Shown here in pieces: positions 1 through 11,130 of a DNA stretch of 64,000 nucleotides. This DNA is from Rhodocollybia butyracea (Eukaryota; Basidiomycota; Agaricomycetes; Agaricales; Omphalotaceae). The position numbers and the translations under genes were made by a program. Under the pieces are notes generated by a model. That model had not been told where the DNA came from and ran no database searches. It saw only the letters and a list, made by a program, of their open reading frames with translations. Position 1 is the stretch's first letter, and every line of letters begins with the position of its first letter. The DNA lies in assembly GCA_015501585.1 (NCBI GenBank), contig JADNRY010000104.1, forward strand, positions 62,001 to 126,000. The letters are read 5' to 3'.

Positions 1-32
1 TTGGAGGAACATGTAGTGATGAACAATACAGG

Positions 33-455
33 TTGATTGTTATAGCCTCTATGCCACAGGCTTGGAAAGACTACGTTCTTAATGTCCCAGGAACGACTAG
101 TTCCGATGCTTTCACTTACCTTCATTGCATCTACCTTGATAAGGTCAATAGTATCAATGATGAGGATGACCCCTATATCAAAAAGCAAGTCACTGCTCTC
201 GTTGCCCAGCATTTGAGTACCTCTAGTACCAATGTCTCAGCCTCAAATTTGGCTCCAAGGTGCAAAAGACCTATCTGTTCTAACCCAGGATGCCTGAGCA
301 AGGTCGGCCATACTATTGAACAATGCTGGTCTAAGGGTGGGGGTGGAGAAGGAAAGGCTCTGAAATCTTGGAGGGACAAATACGGTTGCCAGCGAATCCA
401 CTTCCCCTATCGAGACCTATACAGGCTTGGTAAATTCTCCTCATGGAACAACTGA
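33..455 (+). pseudogene. copia gag C-terminal part with zinc knuckle (fragment)
   Basis: The reading frame encodes the end of a copia-type Gag. Its start lies outside the window, and the Met at 33 is internal. A CCHC-like knuckle is visible (C-SNPG-C-LSKVG-H-TIEQ-C), with spacing 4-5-4 instead of the classic 2-4-4. The frame overlaps and then shifts into the protease/integrase frame near 430-455, as expected of a decayed polyprotein. The upstream sequence with the YxxW-like helix pattern (MPQAWKDYV) fits UBN2-type copia Gag. The family call is firm; whether any protein is made is doubtful. Confidence 0.7.
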
Positions 456-1992
456 GGGTACGTCAACACTTTCCTCTCCCTCCACATCATTTGACAATTC
501 CAACAGACTTCATTCTTCCATTCTAAAATGTAGAAATAGTCAGCGAGGAGAAGAAAGCAAAAACCTACCCTGTAGTGTATCCACTGGTGAATGTATCATC
601 TGTAAAACACCAAATACACCTCTGTATTGCTCTGCTACTTGTGTTCGTACATTCATTGACTCAGGTGCAACCAACCACTGCTGGGTAGAGCGAGATAAAT
701 TTGTTGAGTATACAGATGTTAATGAATGGGGAAATAGTGCTGTCGCAGGAACTGATGGGCAGTTCTTCATCCAAGGGATAGGTATGGTGGAGCTCATCAC
801 CACTGTTAATAAAGAGAAGAGATTAATCCAACTTCAGGATGTAAAACATACACTGAAATTCAGTCATAATCTCATCTTGTTGTCCACATTGGATAGTAAA
901 GGTTACCGAGGTACCTGGGGTAATGGGTTGTTGACAGTCAAGTCCAAACATGGGGAAATGGTAATGGTTGAGTATGGAAAAGGCAGAATGTATCAAGTGG
1001 ATGTCCTGGAGCACAGCATGGTTAGCACACAGGCCTCAAGATCACATTCAAAGCCAGTAGATGTGCTTACATGGCACCAACGTCTCGGACATGTCTCAAT
1101 CCCCAGAATCCTGCAAATGGCCAAGCTGAATTTAGTTGACAGGTTGGATATCACATCGAAAGACATTGTTGGGCTTTATCAGTCTTGCCTGTATGGGAAA
1201 GCAACGCGCAGGCCATTTGACAAATGGTTGGAACACAAAAAACAAGTTCTAGAAAGAGTTCATATTGATCTCTTTGAACCCACAAGGACACAGAGCAAAG
1301 GTGGAGCCACGTACATGATGCTTTTCACAGATGGCAGGTCGACAGTCAAGATTCCGGCATTCTTGTCCAATAAACAAAGTGAAACTACGCTAAAAGAGTT
1401 TCATAAATACCGACTCAAAGCACAGAATCAGAGTGACCATGTTCTACGTACTATCTGGATTGATGGCAGCAGAGAATTGGATAACAGACTCATGGAAGAG
1501 TACTGCTCTTCTAATGGGATAATGATAGAGAGAGTAGCGCCATATTCTTCTGCAGCAAATGGAATGGCAGAACGAGCTAATAGAACAGTTATAGAAGGAA
1601 CAAGAACACTACTTGATGAGGCAAACCTTTCTCATTCCTTTTGGGCTGAAGCCACTGCTACGTTCTGCTATGTTGACTGCTTTGTTCCTTCCACTCGGTA
1701 TCCTAATGACGTTCCAATTGAACAGTGGTCATCGAGATGTCACAATGTTTCTCACTTGCAGCCATTTAGCTGTAGGTGTTGGGCAATGTTGCCGAGTAAT
1801 CGAACAGAAGGAAAGTTAGGCAGACAAGCTGTGGAAGGGATTTTGGTTGGTTATATGGCCAGAAGAGGTTATAGGCTTTTTATTCTAGAGTGGAACAAGT
1901 TCCTAGAGTCAAGAGATGTAAAGTTCAAAGAAGGAGAACCGATGAGAACATGTTCAACAACCCAATCATATCATGGCTTGGCCCTTGGTTGA
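427..1992 (+). pseudogene. copia protease-integrase region
   Basis: An open stretch of 521 codons carries an aspartic protease motif (FIDSGATNH), a GAG-pre-integrase segment with the HHCC start (WHQRLGHVSI) and an rve integrase core. The first DDE aspartate is in VHIDLF and the glutamate in ANGMAERANRT. The second aspartate is in an altered context (IWIDGSRELDN instead of the usual DNGxE form), and one cysteine of the CxxC pair before GKATRRPF is replaced (YQSC). The following 1973-2300 stretch is the low-complexity Pro/Ser spacer usual between integrase and RT, in another frame. It looks mutationally decayed but still easily recognised. Confidence 0.82.
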
Positions 1993-2326
1993 TGTCGACA
2001 TCGGTGACAACCCCGATCATGATCTTGATGGATCAACAGGGATAGCTCCGGCTTTGCCACCTCTGTCTCCGCCAACTACTCCTCCTGATGCTCACCATGT
2101 TCCTGCTACTCCAGATTCTCCAGCATCAGATTTTTCAAGCCCAGCGCCGCCAGCTCCTGCATCACCATCTGCGCAGCCGCAATGATGCCGGGGAACTAGG
2201 TTACGCAAGCCTACTAAACGCCTATTGGATTCAGATTCTTATGAGTTAAGGGAAGTTGAGGCTTGAAAGGAAGGTCACTCCTGGGCAAGCCAGGCTTCTA
2301 CTGAACATAACTCCCTGGCTCTCATT

Positions 2327-3957
2327 GTGCAAAATCCGTGGGCATTTGCATCGACTGATGCAAATTATTGGATCCCAGCATCATATAATCAAGCAATGAA
2401 GCGTGCTGATTTATGGTTCACTCCTATGGAAGCCGAATATAACATGCTCGTGGAGAAAGGAGTTTGGGAGCTAGTTGAGCTTCCTCTGGGTGCAAACTTG
2501 ACAGGTGGCCGATGGACATATGCGATTAAATGGGGAGCAAATGGAGAGGTACTCAGGAGAAAATCTAGATGGGTAGCGCAAGGATTCATGCAGGTTTATG
2601 GCGTGGACTACAATAAGACCTATGGAGCTGTGGCACAAATGGAATTGCTCAGGCTTGTACTCGCAATTATTGTCACTTTGGGACTGAAACTGTTTCAAGT
2701 CAACTTCAAAGGAGCATTTCTTAATAGCCCTATTGAACATGATGTCTATATGAAACAGCCTGAAGGCTTTGAAGATCCCACTTGGAAGCACTATGTATGT
2801 AAACTCAAATGTTTGATCTATGGTACTAAACAGGGGAGCCATGACTGGATGAAGCTACTCTAGCAGCAAGTTATGAAGCCGATGGGTATTCTGCCTCACG
2901 AGTCGACCCTTGTATTTGCTATCATCATACAAACTCGGATTACACTATCATGAGTACCTATGGAGATGATGTTTGTGGTGGTTCTTCTGATGACAAAAGT
3001 TGAGCAAAGGCAATTGCTGACCTGGGTAAAAGGTGGGAATCATCGGAAGTCCTGTCTGATATGCTACTTGAGATGACCATCTGTCAAAATCCTATTACCG
3101 GCTCTATTACCATTTCTCAGAGGCTCTACTTTGAGAGAATGCTTGAACACTTTAACTTGCAAAATGTCACCCCTCATAAAACACCTCTCCCACCGGGCAT
3201 TCAGGTGGTAAATGCACCAAATCCATTACCAGAAGAACATATCTTCATATCTGGGAAACCTTACAAAGAATTTGTCAGATCTGTACAATGGGGTTCTGGT
3301 CTTACAAGACCGGATATGGCTTTCGCGACAAATCTTCTTGCATGTTATCAGCTCAACCCGGGTCAACGACATTGGGAACTGGTGGAGTGGCTCGCCGGAT
3401 ATATTATCTGGTCAATTTTCTATGATATTACCTATGTTAGGCCTACCAACAAATTGACGTCTAATAAGCCTGGATCTGGTCTTAAGCCATCAGGTTTTGT
3501 GGACTCGGATTATGCCCAATGTCTGGAAATGAGGCGCTTGACATCAGGCCATGTGTTCTTGATGGCTGGGGCACCAGTTTCATGGAGCTCTAAACTGCAA
3601 GCTATGGTTGCTACTTCTACTGTCGAGGCAGAATATGTCGCATTAGTGAGGGCTAGTCAGCAAGCTGTCTGGATGTCATCTTTCCTTTCAGAAGTAGACT
3701 TGGAACAGCAGGGGCCTGTTGAGCTCTTTGGAGATAGTGAAGGTGCGAATAGCTTAGCCAAGCATGCAGGGTGTCATGCTCTTGCAAAGCATATCAACAT
3801 TAGGCACCACCATATCAGGGAAAAGGTAGCTAACGGTGACATTGTCATAAAAGATGTCCACTCGCCAGATAATTTGGGCAATTTATTTACTAAAGCTCTA
3901 GCAGGGCCAATACATTCAAAGTTGGTGAGCAGATTAGGCTTGGATTGTACGGAGTAG
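2327..3957 (+). pseudogene. copia reverse transcriptase-RNase H region, interrupted by stops
   Basis: The RT_2 domain (RVT_2) is recognisable from GVWELV, the VAQGFMQVYGVDY segment, and the catalytic block where the expected DVKGAFLNS reads NFKGAFLNS. The first catalytic aspartate is therefore lost. The YxDD box is present downstream as TYGDD near 2956. A TAG ends the frame at 2863 and a TGA follows near 3001, before the frame reopens at 3061. The copia RNase H region (FVDSDYAQC, TSGHVF, VSWSSKLQ, STVEAEYVAL) runs to the TAG at 3957. The stops and the catalytic change make this copy non-autonomous. Confidence 0.82.
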
Positions 3958-3963
3958 GGGGGG

Positions 3964-4207
3964 TGTTGAGTAGTACTCCATACAGTACGCTTTGCCTTAC
4001 TGATTATAGACATTACTTATGCTTCCATTCCGCTTACATATGAGACCCGCAGTATATCGCCTACTTTACATATTTCTTCCTCCCTCAGTTGTACTGTCAC
4101 GTTCAACTGAGTTTTATCCCGTCTACATGTACATAGTACTATAAAGATGTATGTAGGAGTACTCATACTAGAGTGTAGTATTGGCTTTGAGCCTACTGGT
4201 CCAGACA
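3964..4207 (+). repeat. Putative 3' LTR of the copia element
   Basis: It starts with TGTTGAG immediately after the polypurine tract and 7 bp after the RNase H stop, the normal layout for copia elements. A TATA-like CTATAAAG lies near 4139-4146. The right boundary is uncertain: a terminal CA at 4206-4207 is consistent with TG..CA ends, but no second LTR is available in the window to confirm it. Confidence 0.45.
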
Positions 4208-4900
4208 TGAGATTTGCTGGAGAGTTGTTGACTACTGCTGAAGAAGGAAACCCGCACCAGGTGTCATACTTACTTGACTAGGATGTGAATAGGAAGACTG
4301 GGTTCAATGGACAAGAACTTCAGCTCATCATGTCATAATCTAGAATTCTCACTGTTAGTCGAAGATAACAGGAAATGTTTATCAGCGTACTTTGATACAG
4401 CTTCTTGGTCTCTGACGTGCTTTGTTCTGGCAACCTGAGAGCCTTTGAAGTTTATTGAACTCTTGTTGAACTCAAATGGTGAGTAAATGGCGAGAGCACA
4501 ACCACTGTGACAAGTATTATGTTATTTAGATGTAATTCAGTCTGCAGCTCAGGCTGGTCTGCAGCATTGGAAGACATGAAATAGAATTTAGCCTGGTAGC
4601 GTCCTACTACTGCCTACTGTTGAACTTGACAATGAGCTGGCGTTCGGGTGACATTAGCACTCAGCCAAACACAACCTCACACATTTTTCTGAAAAAATCT
4701 TTTTCCAGATACTTATGAAAACAGCTGTAATTATAAACCACCTGTCATTGACATCAATTGTTACTAACAATGTATAATTGTAAAATCTCTGGACTTGCTA
4801 TAACAAGTCAATAATTATTAAAAGTGTGTTGGATAATGCCTGCCAAAACTTGAAGGGAGTGTCTTTATTCTGTACAAAGACTGTGGCACCAGCAGTAGAG
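4208..4900. other. Non-coding stretch without recognisable features
   Basis: AT-rich sequence without convincing coding potential on either strand. It lies between the copia LTR and the repeat cluster, and I see no motif or repeat I can support here. Confidence 0.4.
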
Positions 4901-4961
4901 AATTGAGTTGGACACAAGTCTGGATCCAGGCTAACCTGGATCTGCCACACAGGTTATCCAT

Positions 4962-5005
4962 GTGGATTTTTTGCTGCAGGTACCCGTCACCAGCAAAAAA
5001 TCCAC
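4962..5005. repeat. 15-bp perfect inverted repeat (hairpin)
   Basis: Arms 4962-4976 (GTGGATTTTTTGCTG) and 4991-5005 (its exact reverse complement) flank a 14-nt loop. The hairpin sits inside a wider cluster of sequences rich in CCTGGATC, ACCTG and CAGGT words that recur in both orientations. It could be the foldback end of a small non-autonomous element, but no target-site duplication was identified. Confidence 0.75.
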
Positions 5006-5190
5006 ACCTGTGACTAACCCAGACCTGTGGGAAACAGGTACCTGGATCTGCCGGATCCAGGTCATGCAGGTCAATCTGCAGGTATTTGTACATAATATGT
5101 ACTTTGCAAGGTCTGGAACTCCCCAAAGGATGACCTGTGACTGACCCGGACCCGTGGGAGCAGGTACCTGGATCCAGCGGATCTGGGTCA
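5006..5190. repeat. Imperfect ~59-bp direct repeat pair
   Basis: 5006-5064 and 5133-5190 align along their length with a few substitutions and one short indel. Both begin ACCTGTGACT and end GGTCA, and each carries CAGGTACCTGGATC in the middle, which is itself nearly palindromic. The spacing of the two starts is 127 bp. The repeats abut the 4962-5005 hairpin, so the whole 4920-5230 block looks like one compound repetitive unit, probably mobile-element-derived. Confidence 0.7.
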
Positions 5191-5229
5191 GAGGGGTATT
5201 CTCATGGGTCGAATCTGCAGATCACCTGT

Positions 5230-5675
5230 AAGGAACTGGACTCGTGTCCATCCTTGACCAGCAGCTTGCAAGAGATAGACTCAAGAGATAATTGAAACCG
5301 AGACTAGAGACCAAAGCAGTTGTTATTCAAGAAGATATCCTATCATGTGATTGTAAGGTAAATATGTAGGATGAGCGCTAAGGACAGTATAGAGATAAGA
5401 TAATACATATTCATTACACAGGCTCATGTCCATCCTTAATTGGGATACATTGAATAGACAAAAAGGTTATTCTACACAAACATTGATTCTGCACTCTACA
5501 TCTTGCCTACACTAAGAATTCCTGTGATGAAAATATGTAGAAAGATTCAGCCTTCTGCTGCTTGCAGTCATGGCCTCAGTCATACCACTTCCAGGATTAA
5601 CCTCCTGAGTGTGGCATTTGTTGGGCATTTGTATATAGGTCATATGTTGTGAGGTTCAGGTGGGACTTGGCTGCC
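5230..5675. other. Non-coding stretch
   Basis: No supported gene. The sequence is AT-rich and lies downstream of the 3' end of the minus-strand membrane protein gene. Confidence 0.35.
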
Positions 5676-7172
5676 TTAGACCAGACTAGGCTCCCCATTC
5701 AACTTCTCCAAGCCATTATGTTCAATACTCAAGCCCAAGTCAACTCGAACCATGATTAATGTTGGAGCAATTCCCTTTAAGTTCTTGTTAACAAATCCCT
5801 GTGGAGATTCAAAACTGATGGCCTTACCATTGTTTGTGCCGCTATAGGGACAAGTTTTACTGGACTGATCAAAACTACCAAGCAAGCAGCAACAAGTACA
5901 GTGAGGGGATACAAGCAACCTGATTCAACTCTTATCAAACAAAATGTTAGGACAATTTTCATATTTAATTAATTCCTAGAACTCACATGATTATTACAAT
6001 GCGCTTTATTCTCTGACAATTGACTTGAGATTTGCCATCCAGATATTTATTTGTTGTTTTCATGAGCCAGAAGATTCTCCCAGCTGTGTTTAAAACTCAG
6101 ATAGCATAGAAATGTGAAGCTAGAATCACAAACCTATAAGAGCAGTGAGGAGTAAATTAGTGACCAGAGTAACAACACAAAATGCTAGACCCAGAATTGT
6201 AGCAATGCCGAATATCGGTTCTTGTGCACTGGTCAAGAGAAAAGGAGGATCAAAGTTTCTGTCCTTTTTCCTCTCATTAATGACACCAAAGAAAAATAAT
6301 GCTGTTTCAAATTGAGACAAATTTAAACAACCCAAGGCAGGAATAGTACATACCCAAATTCAGAGTGCAGAGAATGATTGGAGGAGCTATGACAGACTTT
6401 CTTGATGCCCAAAGATGATAACAACGGCAGAGCTATACCAAGCCACTAGGTTACTCATGAGGCTGATAGAAGAATTATTCTCACTGACAAGTATACTATC
6501 TGCAATGGAGCTGAAGAAGCCACCCAAAACAGAATGTGTTGTAAAGATCAGTATGATGATGCTTGAACGATAAATTAGTAATAGAAGTTTACTTTGCAAT
6601 CATGTAAATTGTCATCACAGCAGAGCTAAGTAAACCAATGCAGGTCAATAGTTTTCCACAAACAGGAGGTGCAGGAGATATTGACGTACTTCAAATCAAG
6701 AAATGAGAAATAATGCAAGTCAGGCTCTCCCTGTTGACCTGCGGATAATTGACCAAAAGATGGAGTAAAAGTGATTCCAATCATTGTGCTCGAGGTGAGG
6801 CCCTCATAAATGGAGGCTACATAGAGAATAGTGATGGCAGTGATAAGAACATACAACAAAATAATGAAAGTTAAGTAAAACTTTGGTCTTTTGTGAGCTC
6901 GATGTTGAAATATGTGAAAGTAAATATAAATAAAGAAAAGGACTGTGTAAATCCCTGGAAGCAATGGATTTCCAGTTAGCAATTGTAGACCTCAATAGGT
7001 ATAAGATTAAGTAGGTTTGTACCATATAGAAATACTGAAATCTAGAAGTAAAATAAGTCCAAGACAATTTCAGAAATGGACCAACAAGACTAACCATTTT
7101 AATAATGTCCAGCGGCTGAACAACCTGCTCCACATATTGAATGGGGGTAATTGGAAATGACTGGGCTATCAT
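5676..7172 (-). CDS. Multi-pass membrane protein of a basidiomycete-typical family (multi-exon)
   Basis: Several minus-strand segments together read as a protein with about six or seven hydrophobic helices. They include TGNPLLPGIYTVLFF, ITAITILYVASIYEG, VIAPPIILCTLNLG, ILGLAFCVVTLVTNLLL, VESGCLYPLTVLVAAC and a C-terminal GIAPTLIMVRVDLG. The order LVTNLLLTALI, then an I(V)ESG(C/A)LY helix, then APTLI(M)VRV is the pattern of the large uncharacterised seven-helix family of Agaricomycetes. I see likely introns near 7080-6990, 6697-6630, 6598-6540 and 6320-6345. The N-terminal exon (Met near 7172) is the least certain part. The function is unknown; a plasma-membrane or receptor-like role is only a guess. 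Confidence 0.5.
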
Positions 7173-7310
7173 TGATTGAGACCAAGAAGTTCGGGATAAA
7201 TACAGGCAAAAGATAGAAAGACAGAAAGGTAGGCCACCTGGGCAAAGTGGGGCAAATGCATGTAGGTTGGAGTCTATATACTGAACCTTAATACATTTGG
7301 ACAACAGCAT

Positions 7311-8140
7311 AGCCTATGATGAACAAACGATCGGCGACCACAAAATACCGAATATATCAATCTTTCCGTGATGTACCTTTCTGATCAACTTTTCATGTAC
7401 AGCTAACTTTTATGGTACAGTACTATAATCCATGAAGAGGGAGATGGACACGGGTGTGAGTATCAGCACAAATGGCACTCCAGTGAGCCTGTGGTGCTAA
7501 CAAGGTGTTGAGAGGTTTGGATTCGGCGCATAAAAGCCTAGGGGTGGATGGGACGGTAAGAGCAACTTACGATCGTGATTCGGTAGATGGTCAGTGATGC
7601 AAGTGATTCCAGTTTGAACCACCCGTTGCCATGAGTTTTTTTAATTTTTTCTTATAAAGGGTCCCAACTTGAAGGGCATACACTGGTTACAACTCCTTCA
7701 CCTTTGTTCCTGAACTAGATACTCACATTTAGAGCATTCACATTCATGTTTGATGCGCACACAATCAGCTTTGGGTTGCACACAATCAACTTTGGCTTAT
7801 GCCCGGTCACCTTTGTCAGACATATACTTTGTGTGCGCGCAGTGGGGCCTCTAACAACCTTTCATGCACGTGAACGCAAAAAAATCTCTGTTCTGTACTC
7901 CGCCCCCATTGCCAACGAGACCGACAGCGGCGAGCTGAAGATTCTTCTGCAACACCCCCTCATTAAAATTGTACGTGAATTCGGCGACAAGGTATGTCAC
8001 GATGCACCCTGTCAATTGACGCATTCATCGTTTTGGTGTCCCAGTGAGCTAAGTTGCCACTGAGGCTGCCCAATGATCCTTCTGTCGAGGTTCTTGGTCA
8101 CCAAGCAGGGTACTAAGCAGGCGCGGGGACAGCCACTTGT
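7311..8140. other. Intergenic region; short tandem 21-bp duplication near 7757-7798
   Basis: A 105-codon plus-strand frame (7746-8063) has no recognisable domain and looks accidental. GCACACAATCA..CTTTGG occurs twice in a row near 7757-7798. Nothing else here supports a gene. Confidence 0.35.
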
Positions 8141-8142
8141 GA

Positions 8143-8240
8143 TACCATGAGATACGGAATGCGGAGTGACTGCTGCAGGTCTCCAATCACAATTGCTTGT
8201 ACTTGAATTCTCAAACTTCCGCATTCCGTATCTCATGGTA
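8143..8240. repeat. Perfect 23-bp inverted repeat with 52-nt spacer
   Basis: The left arm 8143-8165 begins TACCATGAGATACGGAATG, and the right arm 8218-8240 is its exact reverse complement. The 52-nt spacer has no coding potential. A perfect match this long in non-coding DNA suggests a recent foldback or MITE-like insertion, or a functional hairpin. No clear flanking target duplication was found. Confidence 0.85.
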
Positions 8241-8452
8241 CCTATAGAATCAGGCAACGAAGAATCTGCCAGAATCTGAGAATTTAGGCTTGTTGACGCG
8301 TTTGATCCGGCTTTAAGCGCTTACTATAACTGAAACATCATTTTGAAATCATTTTCATTCTTTCCTCCCACTTCCCTGCGTTCGTTTTTCTCGTTGCTCG
8401 TTATTCTTCAAGGTCCAACGCTGAGGGGTACTTAAGCCCCATCTTGGCGACT

Positions 8453-9778
8453 ATGACACATCAGTTGACCAACGACGTGGACATGGATGGTGAACAAAGC
8501 GAAAAAGGGGCCCAGTCCGAGTGGGTTTGAGATAAACTTTAAAACTTCTAGCTCGTGTTGAATGATAATCGTCTTCAGGAACTGGTCCTGCGATGTAGTT
8601 GCCAATTGCCCTTTCGCAAAATTCAGCACGTCGCTGCAAACACACAAGAGTGACTATCACTGTCAGCAACGCAGCGTGTCATGTTCGTGACTGATTTTTA
8701 TTTATTGATGGCACTATGTTGGCTAAACGGACGTTACCTCTTGCAGATCACGACGAGAAACATGTCAGCGTTTCTCGACGTCCGGATGGGAAGATGGCGT
8801 GCCCTTGTGGCGACGATAGACACGCTCGATTCAACTTTCAAAAGATATTATCAATGTGTCGCCTCAAGGGTGGACATCCGCTGCCCGATGCTACGAGATG
8901 GAATGACTACGATATCAATGGTGATGTCGAGAGTCAAAAATATGCTCGCGCACCAGGGAAAAAACACCCGCGAAAACGAGTGAAAGAGGATCTTATCAGC
9001 CGCCCCCGCCCCTACCCCCGTCATACGTCGCCTCCTCCCAGGAGCAGTGGAAGAGCTATGCGCACTGTTAGGATGAAGCAGAAAGTTTTTGAAAGCGGCG
9101 AGATCGATGCCGAAACGAGTGGCGCGTCGGGTGGAGAGGTCATGGGAGGTGAGTAAATGCCAATTCTCGGAGGTAATAGCGCGACTGACGCACTAAAAGG
9201 TGTTCTGAAAGGGATGGAACTAGGCAAGACTTCAAGCAGTTCAGAAACTTCGACGCAACCTTCTCCTCTCAGTATAAGTTGGCCGGCTTTACAGTCGCAG
9301 TTGTTACAGGCTCAGCAACTCGCGTTATCTCGAAGCTCACATCTCGCCAGCAGTAACTCATATCATCCGCTGCTACTACACAGCTATGCCTCCAGCTCCA
9401 GTACATCCTCGCATGACGCCCCTGGAGGTCCCCCTAATCACACTACTAACGCATCGCAAGCTTCGACCTCAAGCTCCTCAGCTGGTCTCTTGGACATCGA
9501 GGTGAATCATATCTTATCGTTTCGCGAGTATTCTACTCAACGCTCTGTTCCACAGCGAGAGAAAGAAAGTCTCATACAAGAGAGTGCACGGTTAGATGCA
9601 GAGATTGCAAAGGCTGAGCAGGTAAGCCCATTCGAGCGAGCAGACTTACACAGGCTTACTTTTATCGATGCAGAAACGTATCGAACAACGTATCGAACAA
9701 TCGCATGCTGAAATCGCGAAACTAAAAGCTGAAATCAAGGCGAAGGAGCAAAGACTGAAGGAGATAAATGGTGCTTGA
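8453..9778 (+). CDS. Two-finger/coiled-coil protein, family member 1 (366 aa, 5 exons)
   Basis: The exons 8453-8520, 8579-8682, 8747-9148, 9200-9621 and 9674-9778 keep frame throughout and give 366 residues. The N-terminus has a C2H2-like finger (C27-x5-C33-x11-H45-x4-H50, WSCDVVANCPF..HKSDYH). A second Cys/His cluster follows (C76-x-C78-x16-C95-x5-H101, CPCGDDRHARF). The middle is Ser/Pro-rich and probably disordered. The last ~70 residues are Glu/Lys/Gln-rich heptad-like sequence (KRIEQRIEQ, EIAKLKAEIKAKEQ), a coiled coil. Two relatives lie at 53.4 and 56.2 kb with matching intron positions in the finger region. The family is unknown to me; nucleic-acid or protein binding is inferred from the fingers only. 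The donor of intron 2 (GTTCGT) is weak. Confidence 0.72.
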
Positions 9779-11130
9779 ATGTGGTAATATCATTATAATT
9801 TTCACTGTACAATAATGCTGTTTCTTGTTACTATCGTATCATTGATAATCGATAACCTTTTGATAAAGTAACCGGTTCATTGCAACGTGCGGGATGGGCT
9901 ATATTATATGTGTAGATTGAATTCCTTGTGGGCTTCTTTCGACCGACATATAGCGTACAATACAAAACATCACACTCCCAGGTTTTCACTGCAATCGGAA
10001 CTTCTTGAGCCCTGCATCGGATTGTTTGACGGGTTCGCTTCCTTCGCAACGCAGCTCGAGAAAACACGACAAACCAGTTTTCTCTCCGTATCCAGCGTCT
10101 GCGAACCTAGACTGGCAACGAAGGACATGGACGGAAAATATGGTTCGATGCTATGTACTTGAAATTCAAGCGAACGCAGAGGTTGACAGAAGGGCCGGGG
10201 TTCATAGGGTTGAACAACTAGGGATTTGGATAGCCGGCTCAATGAACATAAAGATATACGACGTCCTACAACAAAGCTTGTTCTACTTATCGACTGTGAC
10301 ATAGTGAACCTGAACCGAGAAAACTGCACCAAAAACGGGGAAGACCGTGAGCAACGGAGAAGATCGTGCGTCTCGTTCATTCCTGGTAAACGATATGGCA
10401 GTGAGTGTGGAGAGAGCGCAACAAGAGTGTTTGCAGCGGATCGGATTTGCCAGGTTCTATAGCTGAGGAGTTCACGCGTCCGGTAAAGAAATTGAGGAGC
10501 AGCGAAAGTATGGTAATAGAAAAAGGCGCATCGTTGACAAGATCTCGATATCCGATGGCCACTGGTGTGAGTAGGACTGTCATAGCCGTAATACCTCCGG
10601 AGACCAAACAATGAAGAAGATGCTGGAGTTTCGGGATCGACGGAGTGAAAAAATTCTTGTCGAATAGTACCCAAAGTAGATCTAGTCCTTGCAGGACAAG
10701 ATTGAGGCCATGCACCATGAGACTAGCAACCTGTTTATCATCCTGAACTGGGCAACTTCCGTGAATACAGGCTCTTGCTTATCGCGCAGTCCTCTCTCAA
10801 TTTTTTGCCGTAATTTCGCTTGTTAATTTCTGGATCCGTGGCAGAGCCTTTCGCCAATGGAAAAGAAAGCCAAACGCTAGAACTCGAACATGCCCCCTTG
10901 CCTCTGCGGTAGAGTCCATTGCTCAAGTGAAACCAAGGTTGTCAATGTCAAGTTTGTCTGGACGTGTCGTTTTTGCTCCTGTTCATTCTTTCATTCGTTC
11001 TATCTCTCTTTGCTCCGTTATTCGCATCCAGTTTGTGCTCTTCCTCTTGCTCTCCTACACGATAAGCAATGGTACACACTGGCAACACACTGGCACATTT
11101 CGCGGACCCCTTGCTTCCCAAATCTGAATT
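9779..11130. other. Region without a confident gene; possible small membrane ORF on the minus strand
   Basis: A minus-strand frame at 10377-10718 (113 codons) contains two hydrophobic stretches (LVLQGLDLLWVLF, ITAMTVLLTPVAIGY) and could be an exon of a membrane protein, but I find no matching partner exons. A longer minus-strand frame (9970-10674) overlaps it and has an arginine/serine-rich composition typical of chance frames. I do not recognise either. Confidence 0.25.

Larger units (their letters stand above)
1..4207 (+). mobile_element. Degenerate Ty1/copia LTR retrotransposon, 5' end outside the window
   Basis: The order zinc knuckle, protease, GAG-pre-integrase, integrase, reverse transcriptase, RNase H on the plus strand is the Pseudoviridae (copia) order, with integrase before RT. 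The body is interrupted by stops and frame changes, so this copy cannot make a full polyprotein. A G-rich polypurine tract (GTAGGGGGGG, ending at 3963) is followed directly by TGTTGAG at 3964, which marks the likely start of the 3' LTR. The 5' LTR and primer binding site lie upstream of base 1. The right end at about 4207 is a guess from a terminal CA and has not been tested against a second LTR. Confidence 0.85.

Noticed and set aside
9970..10674. 234-codon minus-strand frame
   Set aside because: Arg/Ser-rich composition, no domain, and overlaps a different hydrophobic frame; most likely a chance frame.
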